Origin: Triatoma infestans
Lineage: Eukaryota; Arthropoda; Insecta; Hemiptera; Reduviidae
NCBI GenBank assembly: GCA_011037195.1
Contig: JAAEAF010003459.1
Location: forward strand, 62,001-126,000
Length of the DNA: 64,000 nucleotides
Direction of reading: 5' to 3'
Part shown: piece by piece, positions 42,001-53,206 of the stretch
Numbering within the stretch: the first letter of the stretch is position 1
Layout of the letters: each line of letters opens with the position of its first letter
The notes under the pieces: generated by a model
What the model saw: the letters and a program-made list of their open reading frames with translations, nothing else
Database searches by the model: none
What the model was told of the DNA's origin: nothing
Position numbers and translations under genes: made by a program

Positions 42001-42669
42001 TGTATTGATAAGTGAATTTTAGGTAAAGCCAAATTATTGTTTTTCAAAAAGGAAAGTGACGTTACCAAATTTTCTTATTGTACGTACATTTTTTATTTCT
42101 CTTACTGATTAAGAAGGCTCCCCCTATTTCACACCACTCTTTTCTTCAAATTCATTACACCGAACAGTACTTACGGTTCTTGAAAGACATTATCATTTTG
42201 GTAGGAAATTCGTGTTTATATAGTTCATTTATAAGAGGATTACGATCTATCATATCAAAAGCTGAAGAAATTCTATAAAGCACGATTAGTCCTTCTGCTG
42301 TTTGAAAGATAGCTTCCATTTTATAAGATCATATGACGTAAACATGTTGACAATTTTGGAATAATTTTGCTCAAATTCGACATGAAATTCTTTGAACATT
42401 CCATCATTATTTGCCCACTCTGTTCATAATCATGCTAACATAAGACCTGTATAAATTTTACCTGTACATTATTAAAGAAAATACACATGGATGTTGTATA
42501 ATTTGCAATAAGGTCCACGATTCCCACTTTTTTTTTTAAATTACAAAAAGGAAAAATGACCGAGTGCCTAAAAAAAGTTGGAGGCCATTTTACCAGCAGC
42601 AATGATTTTTTGATAGACATTCAAAAATGATAGGATAAAACTTAGTATTGCATTAACCTGTTACGAGCA
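39001..42669. other. Unassigned A+T-rich DNA
   Basis: Apart from the motif at 39300-39338, no element was recognised. It has A runs at 40409-40425 and 40629-40649, (TTTA)n at 40215-40267 and (CAT)n at 41925-41945. An 87-codon ORF (41745-42008) runs across the (CAT)n run and is not credible as a gene. Confidence 0.45.
39300..39338 (-). ncRNA. Degenerate hammerhead-like motif
   Basis: Minus strand: ACCTTGATAAAGACAG, later TATCGAAATGTTGGCA. Fourth example of the TTGATAAA type; stem II is worn. Confidence 0.25.
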
Positions 42670-43028
42670 TAATGGATGTGAGAGGGAGAGAGAAAGGTTT
42701 TCGAGAAATAAACTAGATGATATGATGAACACTGTATAATTAATAGAACACACAAACTGCAAGGATTTTACTCAGTAAAATAGAAGTTAGGTAGCGACAG
42801 AAATATAAAGAGACAGACTGGCTGAGTAATGAGAAGGTAATAGATAGATAGGTTGCTGACTTGTTGTAAACTGGTCGTAAACTCTTCTGAACTGTACTGC
42901 TGTCGTTTTATTTATATCAATCGAACTGCCCCTTTCTAGTCTGACCTAGGTGATGAGGATTGATTCATTTAATGTGCTCCTTCGCACTTCAGATCCTATG
43001 AATCTATAATGATTCGGATCCCATTACA
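42670..43028 (-). repeat. LTR-like repeat, family L2 (copy 2)
   Basis: Minus strand: starts TGTAATGGGATCCGAATC and ends CTCACATCCATTAT. Carries the family landmarks TATACAGTGTTCATC and CTACCTAACTTC. A GATCC-type block occurs twice near the start, as in copy 1. Confidence 0.65.
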
Positions 43029-43608
43029 TGAGTTCATCATATCTGAACCTGGTGAATTACATTTCTTCGCTTTACTAAGCACAGTTACTAGCTCTAACAA
43101 GATCAAAGGCCAATCTAAAATATCATTTCGACATAAAGGGAATGCATATTGATGACTGACTGTCTTCACTTGTACTTTTCAGGATTACAAAGATTTTTAA
43201 AATGGTTTCTTCTCACATCCGGAAATTATGTTAATCTTCCAATATATAATTGGAATCCTTTAATGATCAACACCTTTCCGAAATCCTTTCATGTATTTAG
43301 ATATTACATATTTAGTTCTGGAACTACGGTTTTATAAGTTGAGAATGGACGGATTTAGTTTTTGATTTAATGTACTTCATTCTGAAGTCACCAAGTGACC
43401 CTTATCGTTTTTTCTCTAATATTTTCCCAGGAAAATTGATTGTAAAGGATATGGGGAAAATCTGGGTTTACAAGTTTTGCTGGGAGGGACAGAGGGCATC
43501 ATAGCCCCTACAAATCAACAACCATAATCCCCCTACTACCTAATGTTGAAGTTGAAATAATTGTTGGGTAAAAATTATAGGTTAGAAAAAAATTGTGAAT
43601 TATAATAG
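43029..43608. other. Unassigned stretch
   Basis: One 62-codon ORF (43149-43337), unsupported. No repeat match. Confidence 0.35.
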
Positions 43609-43617
43609 TAGTGGTTA

Positions 43618-44280
43618 GTAGGAGAAGGCTTAACGCTTTGGCTCGGAGGGGTAAGGTGCATCTCTAATGGATACCCGGACATGCGGGAATAGAGGGCAAT
43701 GAGAGGGCGGATCGGCTGGCCAGGGAGGGATCATCATTACCATTTTGTGGTCCTGAACCAGCCCTGGCCGTTACAAAGACGTTTCGCGACAAACAGATTA
43801 GACTTTGGGAGACGAGAGCTTTGGAGAAACGCTGGGGGGACACGCAGGGGTGCCTCCAAGCTAAAAGATTTATAAAGGCAAGCAAGCAGGGAATTTCGGA
43901 GTATCTCCTGTCTCTTAGTAGGACGGGTTTGAGGACCTTGGTAGGGATAGTGACTGGACACCCAAGTGTGCACTATGTCTCACTTGTTCAACATAGAGAG
44001 GACGCCGAGTCCCATTTGTCAGAACTGTGATGACGGAGTTAGGGAAACGGTGTATCACTACTTATATCAGTGTCCCCGTTTCGCTGGAACTAGGTTTCGT
44101 ATATTTGGGAGGACACCACTCTCGCAGGATTGCCTAGACGAGTTGGAGTTTAGGGATATCTTGGGATATTGCAGATTAACCGGCAAGTTACCGGGGGAGA
44201 TTAATTAAGGGGTCACGGGGGGTATCGGGGGGATAAGAGCCACATAGGCTTGGTCCCGCGCCTTTGGGCACTCGTTTGAT

Positions 44281-44315
<35 letters not shown>
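43618..44315 (+). mobile_element. 5'-truncated LINE-c copy 2
   Basis: Flanked by TAGTGGTTA at 43609-43617 and 44316-44324, a 9-bp duplication. Nearly identical in sequence to 12015-12690 of LINE-c copy 1, including GGGGGGTATCGGGGGG in the 3' part. The (AAT)n tail is longer (44281-44315). Confidence 0.85.
43630..44208 (+). pseudogene. LINE-c ORF2 C-terminus, stop and frameshift
   Basis: Starts within RNase H: LNALARRGKVHL, a stop, then WIPGHAGIEGNERADRLA with the last catalytic Asp. GPEPALAVTKTFRD follows, then EYLLSLSRTGLRTLVGIVTG. Near 43965 an insertion shifts the frame. The second frame (43966-44208) carries MSHLFNIERTPSPICQNCDD and HYLYQCPRF, the zinc-binding segment with Cys-Cys-His-Cys retained, ending LTGKLPGEIN. 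The minus-strand ORFs here are shadows. Confidence 0.87.
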
Positions 44316-44317
<2 letters not shown>

Positions 44318-44324
44318 GTGGTTA

Positions 44325-44990
44325 AAAGTTGTGTGAATTTTTCACATTCATATAAGATTTTTTTTTTGCTTTAAAAATGACATATATTTTTTTGATATTA
44401 CTTAGTAGTTTGTATTTAGTAATTTCGTGTAATTGATTGATCAAGAATTCATTGGATTGTAATAGTTTTTGTTCAGTCTGTATTAGTATACCAGAATTAT
44501 TACAATAATAATAATAATAATTACCATAGCTAATATATATAAATATTGCCAAAAAAAATGACTTAATTTAGTGAGAACTAAATAAAACTTCTGAAGCTTG
44601 CCAGTAAAAGAGGTAGAAAGTTGAAAATCAACTCATCCAATTTCTAAATACCTGTCCAATTAATCCTCATATCGGTGATTAGATTTAGAAATATATAGTT
44701 CTTGACAGATGTTATATATTATATTGGGGAATATAGATCGTCTACATAAATAAATAAATAAATAAATAGAGAAATAAATATATTCCATGGTCCAAATGTT
44801 AGACAAAATTGACGTAGCATTAACAGTTAGAAATTTATTTGATTGACGATTTGTTATTAACTATATATTTTTTTTTTTTTGTTAATGGTTTAATTTAAGA
44901 GATAAATTGTTCTTTTATGAACTAAATCTGTCTTAATTTAAATTTAAATGAATCATATAAACTAAATTTTGTATCGTATGATATTGGGGC
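44325..44990. other. Unassigned A+T-rich DNA
   Basis: (AAT)n at 44504-44519 and (TAAA)n at 44748-44769. The 76-codon minus ORF is low complexity. Confidence 0.45.
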
Positions 44991-45290
44991 GTCTTTACTT
45001 TCTCTTACTACTTGATTGCAAGAGGAGGATTTGTATTACGATCATATCAAATTTTTTTTAAAATTTCTTATGTAGAAAAGGTTTATGTGTGTGTGTGTGT
45101 ACGCTAGAGAGAGAGTGAGTAAGTTAAGGAGAGAGTAGGAAAGAGAAAATCAAAATATTTTAAAAACCAAAAAAATAAGCAGAAATTCCATTTAGAGTTG
45201 GCATCACCCTGAGATTTGACATCAACCGGAAGTGACACTTAACGTCATAAACAGCTCCAACGATATTACTTCAAATTTCTTGTACTATCT

Positions 45291-45336
<46 letters not shown>

Positions 45337-45365
45337 ACGCAACATATATAGCCCTATCATTATAA
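44991..45365 (+). repeat. Repeat A, diverged partial copy plus (CA)n
   Basis: CTTTCTCTTACTACTTG at 44998 is the terminal repeat. TTTGACATCAACCGGAAGTG at about 45217 is a module end. A perfect (AC)n run fills 45297-45330. It lies directly before a better copy. Confidence 0.6.
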
Positions 45366-45386
45366 CTTACAATATTTTTCTATTTT

Positions 45387-45493
45387 TACTTTCTCTTACT
45401 CCGAGTAAGAGGAAGTATTGTAATCGTGTCAAACTTTCGATATCGAGTTTTCACCGGAAATATCCGTTTTGAGCTCCCCTGAGTCCAAAAATG

Positions 45494-45543
<50 letters not shown>

Positions 45544-46358
45544 GAAAGCATAGCTCAAAAACGTAAAATCGTAGAAAGTTCAAACTTGATATTACGTTTA
45601 GGTATCACCATGGGATCTGACGGTGCGTTATGTGTCAATATTCCTCAACCGGAGTAACCACTTTACTAGTTGTTTTTTTTACGTTTTTGCAATTTCTCAA
45701 AAAGGCTCCGAAGATTTTCTTTAAACTTACAATATCACTACACATACAAAGAGCTACAACTTTTATTTGAAACATTTCTCCAGGAAAATCATTTAAGGGC
45801 ACTTCTGGGGAAGGGGTGGGGTTAGGTTTTCATCTTAACTGCTGTTTCAGTATATTAGACAATTCTGTCATCTAAATAATGTTAATTAGAATTAAATATG
45901 TTGTTGAAATTCCGAGTTTGAAAAAAAATAGATAACCGGAAGTGCGTTTTTACTGAAATATAATTTTCAGTTTTCTGGTATTTTCTCGAAAATGGCTCCA
46001 ACGATTTTCTTTAAACCAGTTGTTAACTATACATATAAAGAGCTACAACTTTTATTTGAAACTTTTCCCCTGATAAATTCATTTAAGGGGACTTTTGGGG
46101 GAGGGGGGTTATGTTTTTCTTTAAAATGCTATCACAGTTGATTATACAATTCTGTCATCCAAATTGAAATAACTAGAAATTAATATATGACCCAAATTCC
46201 GAGTTTCAAGGAAATTAGTAAACCGGACAGTTTTACTGGACAGTGTTTTCACTTTTCGACGAATTTCATTAAATTTGGTACACTAACTATAAAATTTGTC
46301 AATTATAATTTTGAGTACTGGAGTAAGAGAAAGTTGTGTGAGTGTTTCACACCAGATT
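45387..46358 (+). repeat. Repeat A, most complete copy
   Basis: Starts ACTTTCTCTTACTCCGAGT and ends GGAGTAAGAGAAAGTTGTG then TGAGTGTTTCACACCAG, so the 15-bp termini are inverted repeats of each other. Between them are CCGGAAATATCCGTTTTGAG, a (TG)n run, then modules ending ACCGGAGTAACCAC (about 45650), ACCGGAAGTGCG (45934) and AAACCGGACAG (46220). The last two modules are tandem copies of about 270 bp. ORFs in it are repeat artefacts. Probably a MITE-like DNA element; no transposase seen. Confidence 0.75.
45496..45535. repeat. (TG)n microsatellite inside repeat A
   Basis: About 20 TG units. The same place in other copies holds shorter TG or CA runs, so the microsatellite is part of the element. 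Confidence 0.9.
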
Positions 46359-46399
46359 TTTTGTTTTGTTTTGTTTTTGATTGAATATTTACAACTGCA

Positions 46400-46400
46400 T

Positions 46401-46428
<28 letters not shown>
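46400..46428. repeat. (TA)n microsatellite
   Basis: An uninterrupted TA run directly after repeat A. Confidence 0.9.
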
Positions 46429-46433
<5 letters not shown>

Positions 46434-46514
46434 AGTAAATATGATATAAGGAATACTGTATCATGCAATGTCATGAATGGCAATTATCCTGTGATAACAA
46501 CTGACATTAGTTAT

Positions 46515-47115
46515 CCAGGAGGTCGCAGGGCCAACGGCACTTTTTGCCATCTTTGGTGATTACCTGGCAGTGAGTTTGAATAAAGGGCTTGAACGAAGGG
46601 ATTTGGATGGAGGGATAGGTGATTGTGGAATTTGTTGTATCGGGATTTTGCGAGGTCGTTGTGAATGTGCGGTTGGTGACGTAAAAAGAGGCGTCGACAA
46701 TGCGACGGAGGATTTTTGACTGAAGGGTTTGGATTCTATTGTGGTTGGAACGCTTAGCAGTACCGTATAGTTCTAGTCCGTATGTCTAAATTGTAGCGAG
46801 CAGTGAGATGTAAAGCTGTCTTTTGTTCAGAAGTGGTTAGTTTAGAGCGTTTGTCTAGAAGTCTAGCCAGAAGTCTGAAGCGTTGGTTGAGGGTGATTCG
46901 TTTAAGTCTCGTATGGGGATTCCATGTGAGTCGCTCGTCTAAGTATAGTCCAAGATAACGAACGTGGTCTGCAGGAGAAATAGGAATATTGAACAGGCAG
47001 ATGGGAGGGAGTACTTTTTTATTTAATGTTAAAACTATGTATTGGGATTTCTTAAGGTTGATATTTATTCTCCATTTCGTTAACCAAGATTCTCAAGTGA
47101 GTGAAGATGGATTTG
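46515..47115 (-). pseudogene. Jockey-like reverse transcriptase C-terminal fragment
   Basis: Minus strand from about 47095: INLKKSQYIVLTLNKKV, PPICLFNIPISPADHVRYLG, LYLDERLTWNPHTRLKRI, LLARLLDKRSKLT, then the thumb and C-terminal region in shifting frames (RLFLRHQPHIHNDLAKSRY, FHNHLSLHPNPF). It matches the Jockey piece at 9.1-9.8 kb in family and covers more of the N-terminal side. At least two frameshifts. The plus-strand 66-codon ORF is antisense. Confidence 0.78.
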
Positions 47116-47300
47116 CAAGGAGCGCCTGGCGAGAGAACGGGATCGGTGTGATTTTTGGACTTTTTTTTTTTAGTGCTATATCAATATAATTTATGGTTCC
47201 AACGATGGGAATTAAAAAAATATTACTAAATATTCGATACTTAAGAATATTTGGCATATTCACACTGCAAGAATTGCAATAAGTTATGAGAAGTTGAGAA

Positions 47301-47622
47301 TTGGGTTTAAGAGATGAAATAAACTGGAAATAATGCTGAACACTGTACAATGAAAGAGAGACACAAAACTGCCAGGACTTTACATGTAAATAGAAATTAG
47401 GTAGCGAGAAATTTAGACTGAGTAAAGAGAAGGGTAGTAATTGGTTGCTGACGCGTTATAACTGTTGTATAAACTGTTCTAAAGACTGTTTACAATTGTA
47501 GGGCTAGCTCAGCTGTATATATACAGAGTCTCCCAGTCTAGTCTGGCCTAAGTAGCGAGTGAAATTCTCAATTTTATGTTGCTTTGTCTGCTTTGGATTC
47601 CTCTCTTCGGATCCTATTTACA
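47301..47622 (-). repeat. LTR-like repeat, family L2 (copy 3)
   Basis: Minus strand: starts TGTAAATAGGATCCGAAGAG and ends near CTTAAACCCAA. Promoter-like TGTATATATACAGC lies at about 47515. Inner landmarks TGTACAGTGTTCAGC and CTACCTAATTTC. Confidence 0.62.
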
Positions 47623-47659
47623 AAATCTGTTTTTGTGTTTCACACTAGAGTTATTATAA

Positions 47660-48070
47660 AAAATAAAATTTATTTTTACCTACAATTTTTTACTTCTAAG
47701 TAAGACGCAAGTATTGCGATAATGTCAAATTTGCAAAATTGAGTTTTTTTTAACGGAAATACATGTTTTAGGTACGCAAAAATAAGCAAAAATAATGCTT
47801 TTAGTAAATGGTCAATATGTGTATATGTGTTTGTGTTAAAACAAAATGATGAATAATAGAAAAATCGCTGGAAGCTCCATTTGATGTTCATTTAGCTACG
47901 CACCACCGCATCTGACACGAAAGTTTCTTGCCAGAAATGTGATCTTAATTTTTTTTTTTTTTTAGAACTTCCTATACTAAATCTACCTACATAAATACCT
48001 AATCACTTTCATATGGAACATTTTCCTAGGAAAAATGATTTTTCGAGGGTTCCTTGAGCGGGGAGGGTAA
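47660..48070 (+). repeat. Repeat A, diverged left half
   Basis: TTTACTTCTAAGTAAGACGC then AAGTATTGCGATAATGTCAA and TAACGGAAATACATGTTTT are the left end of repeat A. Modules to the right are hard to follow. Confidence 0.5.
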
Positions 48071-49330
48071 CAGTAGCCTTAAACTTTCTTCTAAAGTAAT
48101 ACTTTATGGTACAGCTCGACCAACTTAGTTGTGAAAGTTGTGGGCGGATTTAAATGACATCATAGCTACTAGAAAGTTTTTTGCAATCGGCCAAACAGCC
48201 GTTTAAGTGCCTTATGAACACGACTTTGCTTTCCTTTTCCTGTTTAACTTGGAATGCTCGCTGTTCACATACAATTGATTTTTGGGCGTTTTTGGCAGCA
48301 GTCTGTCACTTAGGTTTAAATTTATCTGGACCAAGCTTTGTCGGTTTTGACAGGGACGGTCCACACAAGTCTGCCTAGTTATTCATAAAAAAATTAATAA
48401 ATAATGTTTTGTTAGTGTTTCTTACCTGATTGCCTTTTTTTTTTGTTAATCGTACACCTATTTTTTCCATAATAAAATAAAAGGAAACGATTAAAAATAG
48501 GGTTGATAGTTTTATGTAAAACTAAGCTTCTATCAAGTCCACGCTTTTTGGTTAAGTTTTCTTTAAAAGTATAACATATTACTAAACTCATCTTTTAAAA
48601 GGAATAGCTCTTAGAAATTATTATATTTTTTTATACTAAGAGGGAATAAATCATTAAACAAGTTTGCAAAATTTTTACCCTAAAAATGATATAAGAATAT
48701 GTTTTTAGGAACATTAATTTATTCTATTATATTAGCACAATAATTGGTGGTGCTATATTTTTAAATTTATCAAATAAACTCTTTATTTTTTAATTTATAT
48801 ATATTTTTTTTATTTTTTTATTTTTGACAATAAATAATGTAGAAATTTATTATTACGAATGAACATTTAAAAATATTTGTGGACAAATTTATGACGGGTT
48901 TATTAATGAAAATATAATCTCCTTGATATGAAGTGGTTGTTGATAATTTGTAACGTGATTATTAATAAATAAATAAAATTACTACCTTTCCTAATATTCT
49001 TAATAAAAAGCCAAATATTCAGTATAATTTCAATTTAAATGGATGTAACTGAATTTGTCCAGACGACAAAAAAATAATGCAAAATGGTTCATAACGACTA
49101 CCTTGATTCTTACGTTTAAGGTGTTAATTATAAGTGAAGATAGTGCTTTAAAACAAGTTTTAATAACCATAAAATACAATAAAAAAAACAATCACAATTC
49201 ACGCTTCAAGGAATGAATGTAAGGCAAGACCCCCTTATAAGATTAAATCCCAATCCATTTTCTTCTTTGATGACATTAGTCATCAGAATTCAATGCTAAT
49301 AAATATTCATCAATCATCAGTTGCTAATAA
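48071..49330. other. Unassigned, with one more GC-rich ORF
   Basis: A 65-codon plus-strand ORF (48181-48378, with SCLTWNARCSHTIDFWAFLA) is clearly less A+T-rich than its neighbourhood. I recognise no family and see no splice or promoter context. The rest is A+T-rich without assignable repeats. Confidence 0.3.
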
Positions 49331-49665
49331 AATTCCCTCAGAGTTGATTGCCTCACGCTGTAGCGCGATTGGTGACAGGGCATGGTCTTTTAAATGGAAA
49401 GTGGTATGATATGGGACTTGTAAATGACATTCGATGTCATTGTGGAGAGCGTGAGTCCGCCAGAACACATAATCTTTAACTGCCATTTATATGAAGACTT
49501 AAGAGTGCATATGTGGGGAAAGATTAGATTTCATGTTGGCCTAAACAGTAAAAATCTTGGTCTGTTATTGGAAAATAAGTTTGCTTATGAAGCATACAGT
49601 GAATTTGCATCCGCGGCATTATCTAGAAGGATTAACAATAGTTTACAGGTAGATTAGGCGAAGTG
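49331..49665 (+). pseudogene. LINE C-terminal fragment with zinc motif (LINE-f)
   Basis: Plus strand: AVARLVTGHGLLNGKWYDMG at about 49357-49415, then DIRCHCGERESA, a frameshift near 49457, then PEHIIFNCHLYEDLR. Together these carry the Cys-Cys...His-Cys segment found near the C-terminus of RNase H LINEs. The following frame ends at 49657 (VD). RNase H itself is not present. Confidence 0.65.
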
Positions 49666-50035
49666 AACGTGGGTTTGTATTTATTTATTGTTGTGTATGT
49701 TGTATGAAAGGATGGGGTTTAGGATTAGTATACTCGTATAATAGTATTAGTATATTAGGTTAGTATTGAGGCTCCCCTGGAATATCGAGTACAGTGGAAA
49801 CTGGTGTGTTTTGTAAACAATTTAGGAAATGTAAATATTGTATATTTGATCTTTTAAGCAGTAGTTCACGCGTCTATGGATTTGTACGCGTTATATATAT
49901 TAATTGTACTGTGTACGGGCAGGGATGAGCGCGAGCTCAGGTACTGCCCTCTAGTGGTTAGAAAAAAAAAGTTGCTGGTAAAATGGTAAAAAATGTAAAT
50001 TTTAAAAATGTTATTAAGTGCATATAATGGATGTA

Positions 50036-50846
50036 AGTTCTTTTATATGGTGCCCAATCTTGGGGGTTTCAACGTTATGACATCCTTGAAAAATTTCAAA
50101 GATTTTTCTTAAAAAAAATTATTCTCTCTTCCCTCTCCAACGCCTATCGATTATGTACCATCGATTGAGTGTGCTCTTGAACCGTTAGAGACTTTCACCC
50201 TTGCTCTACACTTCAAATACTGCCTCAGAACTCTAGCTCTTGACAATCATCGCCTCCCGAAAATTGTTGCAACTGAAATTAATCAGAAGAAACTGTTTTG
50301 GTTTAAACACTGGCTTTCGATGGCACGTGATTTCCAGCGACCTATCTTGCCTTCCTAATGATCGTGATAAATGGAGTGATCAACTTTCGAACTTACTTAA
50401 AAAAACTTAGATACGTTCGCATCGAAGAGTCATTTTGTCGTGCAGGGAATTCTGATCGCTTTTTTTTTGTATAAAAATTTAATCACTGACCATAAGTCAT
50501 TTGTAACATCGTCTCTATTTAATAACTTCAGACTCTCAGAGATATGTTGGTTGTTGAAACTAAGAGCAGAACTCTCTGCTAAATTATACCCCTTGGTTGG
50601 AGAAAGATTCCGAACGAGAAATGTGTCCTCTCTGTAACTGCCAAGAAACGGGAGGATTTGTTTCATTTCTTGGCAGAATGTCCTGCATTATTGGATGTGC
50701 GGCTCCTCCATCTCGGCAAATGTTCACTTTCCGGAGGAGAAATTATTGTTTACCTATCCGTACAACGGCCTTGTCATCCTTTAATTGCTTATGCTCGCCA
50801 CGCCTGGAGAGTTAGGCAAGTCAGGATCTCAGATTCTTTAAGTTAG
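50036..50846 (+). pseudogene. LINE ORF2 fragment: thumb region and zinc motif
   Basis: Plus strand in shifting frames. YGAQSWGFQRYDILEKFQRF then FLKKIIL is the segment after the polymerase palm. CALEPLETFTLALHFKYCLR and KLFWFKHWLS follow to about 50330. A second part from 50620 has CPLCNCQETG in one frame and LFHFLAECPALLD in the next, giving the C-x2-C...H-x4-C pattern. Several stops and frameshifts separate the parts. No RNase H motif was seen between them. Confidence 0.65.
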
Positions 50847-51104
50847 TTTTTCAGTTTTTTATTGTAATTTATCTACGATTGATTTATTTAACCATTAGTT
50901 GTGTTAATACTTTTATTTACTTTGCTATCTTATTCCAGTTCTGTTTTAGTTCTTGTGTAATTCTTGCTGTTTTTCATCATTTTTCTTTTTTGTATTATTT
51001 TTCGTTTTTCTGTAATGGCTGTAAACTCTAGCAGACGGCTCTTTGCCCTGCTTCTGTACTCAAGTATTTTATCATCTACTGTATTATTTTTAAAATAAAG
51101 TACT

Positions 51105-51114
<10 letters not shown>

Positions 51115-51164
<50 letters not shown>

Positions 51165-51198
51165 CATAATAATAAGAATAATAATAAATAATAAAATG

Positions 51199-51239
<41 letters not shown>
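51115..51239. repeat. (TAA)n microsatellite, LINE tail
   Basis: About 125 bp of TAA units with interruptions CAT, AAG and a TAAATAATAAAATGA segment. Confidence 0.9.
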
Positions 51240-51240
<1 letters not shown>

Positions 51241-51596
51241 GTTGTAAGAAGGAGAAACAATTAAAGAGAATGGATTTTTTGAGAAATAAACTAGATGATA
51301 TGCTGAACACTGTATAATGAATAGAACATGAACACAAACTGCAAAGACTTTACAGTAAAGTAGAAGTTAGGTAGCGAGAGAATTATAAAGCGACAGACTG
51401 GCTGAGTAATAAGAAGGTAGTATAGAATGTTGCTGACTGATTGTAAACTGTGTAAAAACTGTCCTTCATTTGTATGAATTGAACTGTCTCTTCATAGTTT
51501 CTGGCCTAGGTGGAGATTAACAAAATTTGATTCATTTAATATGCTTCTGCGCTCTTCGGATCCTATGAATCTTTTGATGATTCGGATCTCATTACA
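51236..51596 (-). repeat. LTR-like repeat, family L2 (copy 4)
   Basis: Minus strand: starts TGTAATGAGATCCGAATC and ends CTTCTTACAACCATTA, the last bases lying in the (TAA)n tail of LINE-g. Very similar to copy 2. Confidence 0.65.
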
Positions 51597-51919
51597 TGCA
51601 AACTTTTTATCAATTTTGACAATAATTATTACTAAAATTATTACATTAAAGGAATTTTTAAGATATCTACTGAATTTTCAAGTCACAGTGCAATCATCCC
51701 CCCCTATAACAATCAAAATCTAAATCTAAGCTACTGAATTCGTTTTTTTTTTTTCACCCTGCAATGCCAATCCACTGTATTGTTCTCTTCCATCGCCTGC
51801 CTAAATAATAACAGCAATTCAATGTATTGTGATAATCTGAAAATTGAAGTAATTTTTTTCAGTTAGAATTTGAAGATTTCAATAGATTTCGACAGATTCG
51901 AGAAATTCAACAGGATTTT
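51597..51919. other. Unassigned stretch
   Basis: No recognised content apart from a T run at 51743-51754. Confidence 0.4.
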
Positions 51920-52600
51920 TTCACCTTTCCTTATGGCAGTAAGAGAATTTTTTCCTCTAAAAAATCCTTAAAATATGCCAAATATTCGAAATATTTGTTT
52001 TGATGTCTCCTAAGACGGAAAAAATATATTTAGCGAATATCTGTGTTTTGTGTGTGTGTGTGTTTGTGTGAGTGTGTGTGTGAGAAAGAGAGAGAAAAAA
52101 ACTAAATATCTCAAAATAAAGACAAATTTTAGGAAACTCCAACTTAGACACTCCCTTTAGATCACTGTATCACCATATCTCACATATGTTTCAATCATTT
52201 ATCCTCAAAAGAAATCGCCACTCTACCGAATATTTTTTCTTTTTTTGCTGTGTTTTCACAAATTTTTTCAAAAATGGATGTAATTATTCATTCTTTTTTT
52301 CGATTAGTAAACTTTTGTAATTATCTACCTACTCATATAAATAAAGATCACTTTCATTTTTAATTTTTTTTTTTTATTCCAGTAACATGATTTTTAGAGA
52401 ATTCTTGGAGTACAGTTAAAGTTAAAAGACACTTTCCTCCAAAGCGTCACGTCAGTATTAATGTAGTTTCAACATTATTGAAGATGTATTTAAAAACTTT
52501 GCCAGAATTTTATATTATTTGAAACAAAAAAATATTGGTAAACAGATAAGGTAACATAAAGAAAAGAAAATCTTGAAGTTTTTTTTGAAGTTTTATCGAA
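51920..52600 (+). repeat. Probable diverged repeat A copy
   Basis: GCAGTAAGAGAATTTTTTCC, a (TG)n run at 52047-52082, then TTTTGCTGTGTTTTCACAAA then TTTTTTCAAAAATGGATG correspond in order to repeat A, with heavy divergence. Confidence 0.45.
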
Positions 52601-52610
52601 ATACCCTCTC

Positions 52611-52925
52611 TAATGGGTTTCAGAAGGAAAAAAAATTGGTAGTATAGATAAATAAACTAGTATGGGTGAACACTGTATAATCGAAAAGTAGCACAAACTC
52701 TGTCTGGACTTCACACTAAAATATATAGATAGTGAGAGGTAAAGAGAAAGTTGATGACACGTTGTGACAGCTGTATGAACTCTGCTGCAAGACTGTCGCT
52801 AAAGTCCCTCCTATGCTGACACAGCTGTATTTAAACAGTTTCTCCCACTCTAGTCTAGCGTAAACTAGTGAGTGGGACTGTCTCACTCTCTCTGCTTTGG
52901 ATCCCTCTCTTCGGATCCTATTACA
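52611..52925 (-). repeat. LTR-like repeat, family L2 (copy 5)
   Basis: Minus strand: starts TGTAATAGGATCCGAAGAG and ends CTTCTGAAACCCATTA. Promoter-like TTTAAATACAGC follows GAGTGGGAGAAACTG near 52835. Confidence 0.7.
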
Positions 52926-53206
52926 TCATCTTTCAGAAGATGAGAAAATGGGTTGTATAGATAAATAAACTAGAAGTATGGGTGAACACTGTATAATCAA
53001 AAAGTAGCACAAACTCTGTCTGGATTTCACACTAAAATATAAAAAATGGTAGTGAGAGGTAAAGAGAAAGGTTGATGACACGTTGTGACTGCTGTATGAA
53101 CTCTGTTGCAAGACTGTCGCTAGACTCCCTCCTATGGCTGACACAGCTATATTTAAACAGTTTTTCTCTCTCTGCTTTGGATCCCTTTCTTCGGATCCTA
53201 TTGCTT
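52926..53206 (-). repeat. LTR-like repeat, family L2 (copy 6), in tandem with copy 5
   Basis: Directly abuts copy 5 in the same orientation, sharing its start point. About 90 percent alike by eye but lacking a stretch with GAGTGGGAGAAA. On the minus strand its last bases (CTTCTGAAAGATGA) run straight into the TGTAATAGG of copy 5. Confidence 0.7.

Larger units (their letters stand above)
50035..51239 (+). mobile_element. LINE 3' end with long (TAA)n tail (LINE-g)
   Basis: Coding remains from the reverse transcriptase thumb to the C-terminal zinc segment, then about 240 bp of non-coding sequence, then (TAA)n at 51115-51239 with a few interruptions. A (TAA)n tail is typical of I-group LINEs. 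An L2 LTR-like repeat starts in the last units of the tail. Confidence 0.7.

Noticed and set aside
41925..42008. His-rich protein segment as a metal-binding domain
   Set aside because: The His run comes from a (CAT)n microsatellite, with no conserved context.
45469..45657. ORF reading through the (TG)n run (Cys-Val repeats)
   Set aside because: Microsatellites are open in several frames; this is a repeat artefact.
49670..49975. A 3' untranslated tail of LINE-f up to the GAGCTCAGGTACTGCC block
   Set aside because: Possible, but no tail repeat or target duplication was found, so the boundary was left at the coding part.
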